A program made the position numbers and the translations under genes. A stretch of 64,000 nt of DNA from Cohnella faecalis (GTDB taxonomy: Bacteria > Bacillota > Bacilli > Paenibacillales > Paenibacillaceae). Shown here one piece after another: positions 54,351 through 63,168 of this stretch (the first letter of the stretch is position 1; every line of letters begins with the position of its first letter). The notes under the pieces were generated by a model. That model was not told where the DNA came from. It saw only the letters and a program-made list of their open reading frames with translations, and made no database searches. The DNA lies in contig NZ_QXJM01000039.1 in assembly GCF_003570905.1 (NCBI RefSeq), forward strand, positions 992,001 to 1,056,000. Direction: 5' to 3'.

Positions 54351-55477
54351 ATGGGAAGAATCGGCAGTCTGCAGCTTTGGTCGCTCGTGTTCAGCTTCGT
54401 GTTTGCGTCGGGAGTTGCGTTCTTGATCGGGCCGCTGGCCCATGTCGGCGGGACGGACGGCTGGATGAGCATTCTCTTTGCCGCCATTGCGGGTACGGGC
54501 TTGGGTTCGCGGGCTTTTCCGTCGGCTTGAGCAAACCGGGCGAATATTTTGGCTTATACGGGCACACTTTGCTGGGAAAACCCACACATTTCTGTATCAT
54601 GCTCGTTTTCTCTTTCTTCTTTATACATGTAGTCGCTTACTTGCTCAGGGAATTCGTCGATTTGTTTACTTTGGCTTATTTGATCAAGACTCCATCCTGG
54701 GCGGTCGCTTCGCTGCTTATGTTCGCCGTCGCTTGCATTTCGCAGATCGGGGCATGGGGCATTTTCCGTTTCGCGCAAGCTTGTTTTCTCCTGATTGGGT
54801 TCATGTTCCTAATTTTGCCCATCTACCTGCATGGCGAACTAAATCCTACGGTCTGGCACGGAATATGGCGTCTTTCCGAGGGGAAGGCGATATGGCAGAT
54901 GACATACAACATTACCCCTTGGTATGGCGAGCTGTTCCTGCTGCTGTTTTTCATTCCCGAGCTGAAGCGGGCAGCCTCCGTTCGAGGAACCATCTGGTTC
55001 GCTTCGATTGCGGGAACCTACATTCTTACTTCCGTTTTCCTGCTTAGCTTGCTTGTATTCGGACCTAATCTGGCAGGCGGACTCACTTATCCGCTTCTGG
55101 AACTGACCGGTTTTATCAGGATCGGCGATTTTATGCAAAATTTGGATCCTGTCATCGTAACGATCTGGTTTACGGCGTTCTTCATTAAGCTGTCGATCTT
55201 GTTTTATTCGGGAGTGCTGACGTTCTCCCATGCGCTTGCCATTAAGGAGCATCGAATCTTTTCCATGCCGCTGGCCGCACTTACTGTCGTTATGTCCATC
55301 GTCATCGCTCCGAATCCGGTTGAAATGAACCGGTTTTTCGATCGTTCGTGGTCGACCTTCGCCTTGTTCGTGGAATGCTTGCCCTTCATCTACGTCCTTG
55401 CGGCCTGGCTCCGCAAGCGGGCGAAATCAGCGGAATCGAACGCCAAAAAGCCCGGCGAAGCAGAAGTTCGCTCCTGA
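54351..55477 (+). pseudogene. Germinant receptor B subunit permease (GerB/GerKB family), frameshifted at 54503
   Basis: About 375 aa when joined. Frame 1 from ATG 54351 gives SLQLWSLVFSFVFASGVAFLIGPL and GTDGWMSILFAAIAGTGL; frame 2 from 54503 continues GFAGFSVGLSKPGEYFGLYG, VVAYLLREFVDLFTLAYLIKTP, VACISQIGAWGIFRFAQ and so on, with about ten helices of the APC-type spore permease family. One G missing from GGGG explains the break. It forms the membrane channel-like subunit that binds nutrient germinants. The last codons overlap a hairpin that serves as terminator for nagA on the other strand. Confidence 0.87.
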
Positions 55478-55488
55478 TTCGCCGGGCT
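55445..55488 (-). terminator. nagA terminator embedded in the 3' end of the germinant receptor B gene
   Basis: AGCCCGGCGAA (55449-55459) and TTCGCCGGGCT (55478-55488) form a perfect 11-bp stem; on the minus strand it is followed by TTTTTGG. On the plus strand it spans the last codons and stop of the receptor gene. Confidence 0.82.
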
Positions 55489-55498
55489 GCGTGCTTGC

Positions 55499-56656
55499 TT
55501 AAATATCGATTTCGGCTCCGCCGATCCATACTCGCTCCAATTGCAGAGCGTCGTCAAGCAGCAGGACGTCGGCGCGTTTGCCTGCTTCGAGCGAGCCGGC
55601 AACGGTATCGATGCCGAGCTGCCGAGCAGGGTTGCCGCTGGCCATCCGGCTGGCATCCGCGAGAGGGACGCCGACCTCGCGCACCATATGCCGGAACGCC
55701 CCGATCATCGTAAGCGTACTGCCCGCAAGATTGCCCGAGCCTGTCAGACGGGCGACGCCGCAGCTCATCGTCACGGGGAGACCGCCGAGATCGTAGGAGC
55801 CGTCGGGCATGCCGGCGGCAGCCATCGCGTCGGTGACGAGAATGACGCGATCCGTCCCTTTGGCGCGTCTCATGAGGTCGATTCCAGCCGCGTGAACGTG
55901 GTGGCCGTCGGCGATCACTTCCGCGACGATCCGGTCGTCGGTCAGCACGGCGCCGACCGTGCCCGGCTCGCGATGATGATACGGGCGCATCGCGTTGTAC
56001 ATATGGACCGCATGGCGCAAACCGTGATCCGCCGCTTCGATGATTTGATCGTAGGTAGCGTCCGTATGGCCGCATGAGGGAACGATGCCGTGACCGGCCA
56101 ACCGTTCGATATAATCGAGAGCGCCTTCCGTTTCCGGCGCGAGCGTCTGAATTTTAATAATGCCCGGGAATCGGCGCACCCATTCCTCCAGCCATTCCGG
56201 CTGAGGAGGAATGATATAGGCCGGATTTTGCGCGCCCTTCCATTTGTCGTTGACGAAAGGGCCTTCGAAGTGAACGCCGAGCACTTGCGAATAAGGCATC
56301 GGCTTCGACATGAAGCGGCTTACCCGCTCCAGAACCTCCGTCAATTGGTCGCGAGATGCCGTCAGGGAAGTGGCTACGATGCCGGTCGTTCCGTGCGAGG
56401 CGTGGAACTTCGTAATTTCGCGAAGCCCGTCCTCCTCGGCGTCCATGAAATCGTGCCCCCCGCCGCCGTGAACGTGGACGTCGATGAAGCCGGGCAGCGC
56501 CCATCCGCCGCGCCCGTCCACAACTTCGCAGCCCGCCGTATCGGCGGGGCCGCTGCCTATAGCCGACACGAGACCGTTCTCATAAGCGATCCATCCGTTA
56601 TCCAGTATTCGCTCCGGCGTGACAACTCGAACGTTGGTAAGAATAAGTTTTTTCAT
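55499..56656 (-). CDS. nagA: N-acetylglucosamine-6-phosphate deacetylase
   Basis: A 385-aa amidohydrolase. Family features: GFIDVHVHGGGGHDFMD, HFEGPFVNDKWKGAQNP, CGHTDATYDQIIEA, HMYNAMRPYHHREPG, catalytic Asp in VTDAMAAAGMPDG, and C-terminal SGNPARQLGIDTVAGSLEAGKRADVLLLD. Converts GlcNAc-6-P to glucosamine-6-P, the substrate of NagB encoded 5 bp upstream. Last gene of the regulator-nagB-nagA operon. Confidence 0.96.
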   Translation of the reverse strand: MKKLILTNVRVVTPERILDNGWIAYENGLVSAIGSGPADTAGCEVVDGRGGWALPGFIDVHVHGGGGHDFMDAEEDGLREITKFHASHGTTGIVATSLTASRDQLTEVLERVSRFMSKPMPYSQVLGVHFEGPFVNDKWKGAQNPAYIIPPQPEWLEEWVRRFPGIIKIQTLAPETEGALDYIERLAGHGIVPSCGHTDATYDQIIEAADHGLRHAVHMYNAMRPYHHREPGTVGAVLTDDRIVAEVIADGHHVHAAGIDLMRRAKGTDRVILVTDAMAAAGMPDGSYDLGGLPVTMSCGVARLTGSGNLAGSTLTMIGAFRHMVREVGVPLADASRMASGNPARQLGIDTVAGSLEAGKRADVLLLDDALQLERVWIGGAEIDI

Positions 56657-56661
56657 GACGC

Positions 56662-57390
56662 TTACCCCAGCCTCGACGCGGCAGCCCGGTCAAGCAGCAC
56701 GTTCAGGTGCGGGTGCGTCTGCAGCAAGGAAGCCGGGCAATCGGTCGTAATCGGCCCTCTAAGGGCGCGCTGCACGATGTCGGCTTTGTCGGCGCCCTTG
56801 ACGACGAGAAGGATCATCTTCGCTTTCAGAATCGTACCTACTCCCATGGTCAGCGCCTGCTGCGGAACTTGATCGATGCTGTCGAAGAAGCGGGCGTTCG
56901 CTTGGCGCGTCTCCTCGGCCAATTCGACGACATGGGTTGCCCGGATCAGAGCGTGAGCCGGCTCGTTGAAGCCGATATGGCCGTTATGGCCGAGCCCGAG
57001 CAGCTGCAGGTCGATTTGACCGGCGTTGTCGATCAAATCGTCGTACCGGCGGCATTCGGCTTCGGGGTCGGGAGCGTTGCCGTTCGGAATGTGCGCTTGA
57101 GAGATCGGAAGATCGATGTGGTCGAACAGATGCTGCCGCATATAGGCGCGATAGCTTTCGGGATGATCGTCGGGCAATCCGACATATTCGTCGAGATTGA
57201 ACGTCGTTGCGTTCTTGAAGCTGCACATGCCGCGTTCGTAATCGCGCACGATATATTTGTATAGGCCGACCGGAGTGCCTCCGGTAGCGAGTCCGAGCAC
57301 CGCGCGGCGGTTCGTCTGGACGATGCCCGTAATAATGCCGGCTCCGGCTTCGTTCAGCTTTTCGTCGGAGTCGAATGTAAGAATGTTCAT
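56662..57390 (-). CDS. nagB: Glucosamine-6-phosphate deaminase
   Basis: A 242-aa isomerase/deaminase making fructose-6-P and ammonia. Features: LGLATGGTPVGLYKYIV (phosphate loop), FNLDEYVGLPDDHPESYR, LLGLGHNGHIGFNEPA, and TMGVGTILKAKMILLVV. Length is that of the short Firmicutes form. ATG 57390 overlaps the regulator stop (ATGA) and has GAGG 8 bp upstream; the longer upstream frame is rejected. Confidence 0.96.
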   Translation of the reverse strand: MNILTFDSDEKLNEAGAGIITGIVQTNRRAVLGLATGGTPVGLYKYIVRDYERGMCSFKNATTFNLDEYVGLPDDHPESYRAYMRQHLFDHIDLPISQAHIPNGNAPDPEAECRRYDDLIDNAGQIDLQLLGLGHNGHIGFNEPAHALIRATHVVELAEETRQANARFFDSIDQVPQQALTMGVGTILKAKMILLVVKGADKADIVQRALRGPITTDCPASLLQTHPHLNVLLDRAAASRLG

Positions 57391-58250
57391 CTGGATGTCC
57401 TCTCCTCTTTTCCCGTATATCGTCTGACGGCTTGGAACGACCGCTCCAGACGCGGGACATATTCGTTGAAATGCTCGCTGACTAGACCGGTGAACAAAAT
57501 GTCGACGACATGAAGCTGCGCCATCCTCGAAGCCATATCGCCGCGGCGCATCCCGGCTTCGGAGGAGGATGTGAACAATCGGATAGAGGCGTGATCCGTG
57601 AGCCCTCCGGCTCCGAAGCGGGTAATCGAGATCGTCGTCGCTCCTTGATCCGCCGCGCATTTCAATGCGTGGATCGTCTCCGGAGTTTCTCCGGAATAGG
57701 AAATGCCGACAGCTACGTCGCTCGCGGAAAGCGACGATGCGGACGTCAGCTGCATGTGCGAGTCGGAGAACACCGCGGCCGCCTTGCCGATTCGGATGAG
57801 CTTGTGGAAAAAGTCCTGCGCCACGATTCCGGACGTCGCCGCGCCGTACAGATCGATCCGCGAGGCTGCGTGCAGTGCTTCAATCGCTTTGCGAAGCTGC
57901 GCGATATCGAGAATTTGCGTCGTATCCGTAAGCGACCGAAGATGATTGCCCGTTATCGCCGAAACGATGTCCGGCAGCGGATTGCCCGCTACGATATCCT
58001 GATACTGAGCGGAGTCCGGAGGCTGGGCGATTTCGCCTGCCAACTGCAGCTTGAGCTCGGCGAAGCTCTGGAAGCGAAGCGTGCGGCAAAATCGCGATAC
58101 CGTAGCGGTGCTGCCGCCTGCTGCCCGCGCAAGCTCCGTAATCGTCATCCGCGCGGCTTCCTGCGGGCGCTCCAGCAAATAGGAGGCTAACTCGCGCTCC
58201 TTGGGATTCAGGTCGGTCAAGCTGTCCCGAATAGCGTTCAGCAGGCTCAT
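57387..58250 (-). CDS. MurR/RpiR family transcriptional regulator
   Basis: A 287-aa regulator. The N-terminal RpiR helix-turn-helix (LNPKERELASYLLERPQEAARMTITELARAAGGSTATVSRFCRTL region) is followed by a SIS sugar-phosphate-binding domain (SRIDLYGAATSGIVAQDFFHKL, VGISYSGETPETIHAL). It likely senses an amino-sugar phosphate and controls its own operon with nagB and nagA through the two palindromes at 58273 and 58309. Ends in an ATGA overlap with nagB. Confidence 0.92.
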   Translation of the reverse strand: MSLLNAIRDSLTDLNPKERELASYLLERPQEAARMTITELARAAGGSTATVSRFCRTLRFQSFAELKLQLAGEIAQPPDSAQYQDIVAGNPLPDIVSAITGNHLRSLTDTTQILDIAQLRKAIEALHAASRIDLYGAATSGIVAQDFFHKLIRIGKAAAVFSDSHMQLTSASSLSASDVAVGISYSGETPETIHALKCAADQGATTISITRFGAGGLTDHASIRLFTSSSEAGMRRGDMASRMAQLHVVDILFTGLVSEHFNEYVPRLERSFQAVRRYTGKEERTSR

Positions 58251-58272
58251 GTCGCTTTTCGGCTCCTTTCTT

Positions 58273-58290
58273 AAGAAAATTTATTTTCTT
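58273..58290 (-). promoter_or_regulatory. RpiR-type operator 1
   Basis: AAGAAAAT and ATTTTCTT as perfect inverted arms around a 2-bp centre, 23 bp upstream of the regulator start codon. Confidence 0.6.
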
Positions 58291-58308
58291 TAAATGTAAA
58301 CAAATTGA

Positions 58309-58321
58309 GAAAATTATTTTC
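58309..58321 (-). promoter_or_regulatory. RpiR-type operator 2
   Basis: GAAAAT-T-ATTTTC, a perfect palindrome with the same arms as operator 1; centres are about 33 bp apart, close to three helical turns, so both could be bound on one DNA face. Confidence 0.6.
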
Positions 58322-58549
58322 ATAAAACCTAACATTAATATACCGGAAATGTCCGGTAATACGCAACTGCGATTTAAAACCAAGGCACCCTATTTCCTGA
58401 TTTATGAGAATATGGATATACTAGAATAAAAAATCCCATAATGTTCCCATTATTTTGCGATAATTGCTCCGAAATTTTTTGCTAGGATGGTGTTGCGACG
58501 GGGGAAAGTCGCAGCGCCGACAGATCAGGGACGACGAGGGTGAGAGACG

Positions 58550-59239
58550 GTGTATCGTATTTTCTTAGTCGAGGATGAGCCGAGCTTGAACCAGGTGCTG
58601 GCCGCCTATTTGCGCAATGAAGGATGGTCGGTTGAGACGTTTCACAACGGTCAGGATGCCAGGGATGCCATGAAGGAACGGCCTCACCTGTGGATTCTCG
58701 ATATTATGCTTCCTGGCGTCGACGGCTATCAGCTCATGCGCGAGATCAAAGAGGATTTTGCCAAGCTGCCCGTTATTTTCATTTCCGCGCGCGACGCCGA
58801 TATCGACCGTGTCATCGGCTTGGAGATGGGAAGCGACGATTATTTGGCCAAGCCGTTTTTGCCGCGCGAATTGGTTATACGGACGAGAAAGCTGTTGGAG
58901 AGAGTCTACGGGAAGCGTTCGGAGGGGAACGGCTTCGATGACGGTAATCCGATAGCTTCGCTCGTTCCGTACCGGGTCGATATGCAAGCGAGAATGACTT
59001 TCGATACGGATGGAACTGCGCTGGAGCTCACTTCCAAGGAATTCGATCTGCTGCTGCATCTGTCGGCTCACGCGGGACAATTGCTTAATCGCGAGCAACT
59101 GCTGGCATCTTTGTGGGGCGAAGATTACTTCGGCTCCGACCGCGTCGTCGACGACCTGGTCAGACGCTTGCGCAAAAAGCTGCCCGAGCTCCGGTTGGAG
59201 ACGGTATACGGCTATGGCTACCGGCTGGCGAAAGCATGA
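58550..59239 (+). CDS. Response regulator, OmpR type
   Basis: A 229-aa regulator. Receiver domain with FLVEDEPS, phospho-acceptor Asp in LWILDIMLPG and Lys in DYLAKPF; winged helix with LTSKEFDLLLHLSAHAGQLLNREQLLASLWG, SDRVVDDLVRRLRKKL and ending YGYGYRLAKA. GTG start with GAGGGTGAGAG upstream. Its stop overlaps the kinase start (ATGA). First of a regulator-kinase-binding lipoprotein cluster. Confidence 0.93.
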   Translation: MYRIFLVEDEPSLNQVLAAYLRNEGWSVETFHNGQDARDAMKERPHLWILDIMLPGVDGYQLMREIKEDFAKLPVIFISARDADIDRVIGLEMGSDDYLAKPFLPRELVIRTRKLLERVYGKRSEGNGFDDGNPIASLVPYRVDMQARMTFDTDGTALELTSKEFDLLLHLSAHAGQLLNREQLLASLWGEDYFGSDRVVDDLVRRLRKKLPELRLETVYGYGYRLAKA

Positions 59240-60663
59240 AGAACATTCCTCTCGTCTTGAAGATTTGGCTCGTATTCGCGGCGCTGACCTTATCCCTCTT
59301 CGCGATGCTCGCCCTGTCGTTGCCCTGGACACTCAAAAGCTTCTTCACCCAGCAAATTTCCGCTATTTTGCGAGAGTCTCATGCGATGTTTGCCTCTGAT
59401 CCGTCGAGAGGCGCGTTTCCGTTAAGAATAGGCAACGAAGTGTTTCCGCTGCTGCCGACGATCGTCCTTCCTCCCCTTACGGATTTGCAGGAGGAAATGC
59501 TCATGATTGCGCCGCAAACCGTAGACGGACCGGCCATTCAGCATTTCGCTTTGCTGGCGGAAGGGGAGTCTTATCCGTTAGGGAGCGATCTTCCGCTATC
59601 GTTCCAGATCGCCATTAGAGGCGACGCTCAAAAACAAAAGGACACTATGCATTCCTACACTTTTCGGTCAGACAATCGAACTCTGTTCTATGTGATCAGC
59701 AAGCAGCCTAAGAAGCCGAAGGGGAAGCCCGTCTTTCTCGTTTCGTACACGTGGGACAAATATCGGAACGGTTTGGTTATGACCATGTTCTGGCGCTTGA
59801 TGATTCTAATGGTCGCTATTATCCTCGTCAGTTGGCTGCCTTGTCTTTGGTTTGCCCGTTATTTGTCGCGCCCGCTAGTTCTGATGGAGAAGCAAGCGGG
59901 CCGAATGGCCGAGAAGGACTGGCACGAGCCCTTCATACTGAATCGAAAGGACGAGATGGGGAGGTTGGCGCAGGCAATCGAAGCGATGCGCCAGAGGCTC
60001 GTCCGGCAAGACAACGCCCAGCAATTCTTTTTGCAGAACATTTCTCACGAGCTAAAAACGCCCGTCATGGTCATCCGCAGTTATGCGCAATCGATTCTGG
60101 ACGGTATTTATCCGAAAGACTCGCTGGCATCCAGCGCGGAGACGATTGTGAATGAATCGCAGCGATTGGAGAAGCGGATCAGAGATTTGCTGTATTTGAA
60201 CAAGCAAAACTATTTGTTCACCCGCGAGCGAAAGCTGGTCTCATTCGATTTGGCGCAGATTATTTCCGACTGTATCGAACGGCTTCGCTATCGGCGCCCC
60301 GAGTTGCTATGGCATATCGAGCTTGCTCCGATCGAGATGATCGGCGACTCGGAGCAATGGGGCGTCGCGATCGAGAATGTGATCGACAATCAATTAAGGT
60401 ATGCGCGTCATAAGATCCGAGTGACCGTCGCGGCGGCAGACCAAGGAACGAACGCTGCGACGTGGATCGTACGCATTGGCAACGACGGCCCGCCGATCGG
60501 CGAGAACGAGATGGAAGGCTTGTTCGATCCGTTTCAGACAGGTCAAGGCGGGGAATTCGGCTTGGGTCTTGCGATAACCCGGCAGATTTTGTCGTACCAT
60601 CAAGCGGATATTCGGATATGCAATGAGCCGGAAGGGGTCGCCTATTATCTCTATCCGGCATAA
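59236..60663 (+). CDS. Sensor histidine kinase
   Basis: A 475-aa membrane kinase. Helix 1 at about 8-33, an extracytoplasmic domain of about 140 residues, helix 2 at about 180-205, HAMP, then HisKA NISHELKTPVMVIRSYAQSI and HATPase. The ATP-binding part is somewhat degenerate: IENVIDNQLRYA for the N-box, RIGNDGPPIGENEM for G1 and GEFGLGLAI for G2. ATG overlaps the regulator stop. The downstream binding lipoprotein could be a transport component or an accessory sensor for this kinase. Confidence 0.9.
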   Translation: MKNIPLVLKIWLVFAALTLSLFAMLALSLPWTLKSFFTQQISAILRESHAMFASDPSRGAFPLRIGNEVFPLLPTIVLPPLTDLQEEMLMIAPQTVDGPAIQHFALLAEGESYPLGSDLPLSFQIAIRGDAQKQKDTMHSYTFRSDNRTLFYVISKQPKKPKGKPVFLVSYTWDKYRNGLVMTMFWRLMILMVAIILVSWLPCLWFARYLSRPLVLMEKQAGRMAEKDWHEPFILNRKDEMGRLAQAIEAMRQRLVRQDNAQQFFLQNISHELKTPVMVIRSYAQSILDGIYPKDSLASSAETIVNESQRLEKRIRDLLYLNKQNYLFTRERKLVSFDLAQIISDCIERLRYRRPELLWHIELAPIEMIGDSEQWGVAIENVIDNQLRYARHKIRVTVAAADQGTNAATWIVRIGNDGPPIGENEMEGLFDPFQTGQGGEFGLGLAITRQILSYHQADIRICNEPEGVAYYLYPA

Positions 60664-60697
60664 GCCGATTTATTTGAATCCGGAAGGCGGGAAAAGG

Positions 60698-62022
60698 TTG
60701 AAAAGACTCATTTTAGCGCCGACGGCCGCATTGCTGGCCTCCGTTATGATTATGACCGCTTGCACAGAGACGAAAAAACGGAGCCGCACCGAGCCTGCGG
60801 AGGTTCATTTCCAATCCTTGTTCCCAGAGACGGCCAATGACGACCCTTATGTGAAAGTGCTGCTGAATGCCGTCGCTCATTTTAACGAATTGAATTCCGA
60901 CATTAAGGTCGTCGTTGACTATATGCCGGCAGGAACGACGATGGTAACCGAACAAGATATATTCAAGCTGCTTAGAAGCGACAAAGCGCCGGACATCATC
61001 GGGTTCCCCGTCAGTCAGGTTCAGGTAGCCGGGCAAGAAAATTTGTTGTTTGATTTGAGAAGGGTGTCGGACAAGAAAGCTCTGGATATTCCAGAGCGGG
61101 TTCTCGATTTGGCGTCGATCGACGGGAAGCTTCTCGCATTGCCCTACGCGGCATATCCGAGCATCGTGATGTACAACAAAGAAACGTTCGACGCGGCGAA
61201 CTTGACATATCCGCAAGGCGAATGGACGTGGGAGCAGTTCCAGGACATTGCGGAAAAAATAAACAAGGACGGAGGTTCCTTGCTGCCTTACGATATCGAA
61301 GCACTGGATTTACTAGCGGGAAGCGCCGGACAAGGGCTGCTGTCGCCGGATGGAGAGACGGCCGTCGGTTATTTGGACAGCCCCGAAGCGATCAAGGCTC
61401 TGCGATGGATGAACGAAACTTACCGGAAAGGCAGCGATGACGCTTCGAAGTCCCGAAAAACAGAATGGACCTCATGAGCGAGTTCAACGGTAAAAAAATC
61501 GGTATGATGATCGGCAGCATGGGCTTTCGTATGCCGACTTTTATGGGGGAAAACAGCGACAAACTAGGGGTGGCTCCCATTCCTCATTTTGAAGGCGGCA
61601 ATCGAACAAACCCTGTGTTTTTTGACGGCTACGGAATATCGGCCAAAAGCAAGCATCCGGACGCGGCGTGGAAATTCATCGAGTATCTCTCTCTAAGCGG
61701 CAATGAAGATTCTTCAAAGCTTGCCGACATGTATTTGGCAACGAGCAAAGCGGTCAGCGAAGCGATCGGTCAAGCGAAGGACCCGGCCAAGAGCGTCTAT
61801 CTGGAGGAATTGAATTATGCGGTCAAGCCTTCGATCGATAACAATCCGCTTTTCAGACAGGCGTGGTCGGAAGTGCTCGCCGCCCAGTTCCTAAACCTTC
61901 TTACCGTCTCGGATGAGGACATTCCGCAAAAAATGAAAGAGCTTGCGTTAGAACTCGATCAACAATTGATACGATTGAAGAACGAGCAGGAGACAGCAGG
62001 ATCGACTGCCGAAGGAAGTTAA
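60698..62022 (+). pseudogene. Extracellular solute-binding lipoprotein, frameshifted at 61453
   Basis: About 441 aa when joined. TTG 60698 opens MKRLILAPTAALLASVMIMTAC with a lipoprotein-type Cys at 22. Frame 1 has the binding-protein fold (HFNELNSDIKVVVDYMPAGTT, DKAPDIIGFPVSQV, SIVMYNKETFDAANLTYPQGEWTWEQFQ) and stops wrongly after SKSRKTEWTS; frame 2 from 61453 continues PKNRMDLMSEFNGKKIGMMIG, FDGYGISAKSKHPDAAWKFIEYL to 62022. One C missing from CCCC accounts for it. No permease genes are adjacent. Linked to the upstream kinase (34-bp gap), so possibly part of a three-component sensor. Confidence 0.85.
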
Positions 62023-62024
62023 CA

Positions 62025-62053
62025 TTGACATAATATGTATTATAGTCTAAATT
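62025..62053 (+). promoter_or_regulatory. Promoter of the LacI-type regulator
   Basis: TTGACA at 62025-62030, 17 bp, TAAATT at 62048-62053. Confidence 0.7.
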
Positions 62054-62063
62054 AAAAATTAGC

Positions 62064-62083
62064 TTTCGCAAACGTTTGCAAAA
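62064..62083 (+). promoter_or_regulatory. LacI-type operator
   Basis: Palindrome GCAAACGTTTGC with flanking TTT/AAA and a central CpG, as LacI-family proteins bind; it also fits the catabolite-responsive-element consensus with one mismatch. It covers the expected transcription start of the LacI gene, suggesting autorepression or CcpA control. Confidence 0.75.
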
Positions 62084-62106
62084 TAGATAGAGAGAGGGGA
62101 TCGTCG

Positions 62107-63168
62107 ATCGAACATCCCGATAAGAGCGCTGCCGGAGAAGCCGGGATCAAGGAAATCGCTCGGAGGCTGAATCTTTCGGCCAGCACGGTTTCCCGGGCGT
62201 TGAACGGAGTATACGGAGTCAGAGCCTCTACGAAAGCTCTGGTGATCGAGACGGCCAAAGCAGTCGGCTACGTGCCCAATATGGGGGCGAAGCAGCTTGT
62301 AGGCAAGGGCAGCGGATTGATCGGCATTTTCGCTCCCGTCTTTCGAGGCGGCGTACATTCCGAATATTTGCTTAACTTTTACGATATGCTGCAGCTGGAG
62401 CTTCATAAATTCGGCAAGGACAGCCTCATTTTCGCGATCCCTTACGAAGATTATCCCGAGAATCGGTTAACGGAATGCGTTGGTTCCCGGAGCCTTGAAG
62501 GCTGCATCATCCTATCGCCGTTCGGGCAGGGACATCCTCTTATCGAGGAGGCGCTCAAGCTGGGCGTTCCGTTCGTTAACTTTGAAAGCGTTATCGGTCC
62601 TCATTGCTCCGCAATCGTCTCCGACGATAGGGAAGGAGGGAGAATCGCAGGCCGCTATTTGCTATCCCAAGGCCACCGGTGCTTCGCGTACATTAACGGT
62701 CCTCCGAAAGCCCGAGTCAGCCTGGAGAGATGGGACGGCTTTTGCGAGGCGCTTCGCGAAGGAGGAGTAAGCCAGGACAGCGTTCGCGTGCTGCAAGGCG
62801 ATTTCTCCTGGGAGAGTGGCGTAAGAGCGGCGGAGGAGCTTCGGAATAGCGGCGCGGAGGTGACGGCAATCTTCAGCTCCAACGACCGGATGGCCACTGG
62901 GGCGATCATGAGGCTGGCCGAGCTGGGTCTATCCGTACCCGGCGATATTTCCGTCTTGGGATACGACGGAGATCCGTATACCGCGTACTTGAATCCGCCG
63001 CTGACGACAATCCGGCATGCTAGCGACCATGTCAGCTCCGATGTGGTGCTAAGACTGATGGAGCTCCAGCAAGGGCGGAGCGGCACGAGCGAACGGTATC
63101 CTCCCGTCTTATTGGAGAGAAAATCCGTTGCTGTACTCACGAAAGCTCATTCGGAGGGTGACACATGA
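62107..63168 (+). CDS. LacI family transcriptional regulator (start codon unclear)
   Basis: About 353 aa. N-terminal LacI helix-turn-helix GIKEIARRLNLSASTVSRALNG, followed by the hinge and periplasmic-binding-protein-like sensor (GLIGIFAPVFRGG, FAYINGPPKARVSLERWDGF, IFSSNDRMATGAIMRLAELG, SVLGYDGDPYTAYLNPPLTTIRH). No ATG, GTG or TTG lies in frame upstream of the HTH; the first in-frame TTG (62200) is inside the recognition helix. ATC 62107, 7 bp after a GAGAGGGG SD, is the best placed start, though rare. The stop overlaps the ABC ATPase start (ATGA). Confidence 0.8.
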   Translation: MEHPDKSAAGEAGIKEIARRLNLSASTVSRALNGVYGVRASTKALVIETAKAVGYVPNMGAKQLVGKGSGLIGIFAPVFRGGVHSEYLLNFYDMLQLELHKFGKDSLIFAIPYEDYPENRLTECVGSRSLEGCIILSPFGQGHPLIEEALKLGVPFVNFESVIGPHCSAIVSDDREGGRIAGRYLLSQGHRCFAYINGPPKARVSLERWDGFCEALREGGVSQDSVRVLQGDFSWESGVRAAEELRNSGAEVTAIFSSNDRMATGAIMRLAELGLSVPGDISVLGYDGDPYTAYLNPPLTTIRHASDHVSSDVVLRLMELQQGRSGTSERYPPVLLERKSVAVLTKAHSEGDT

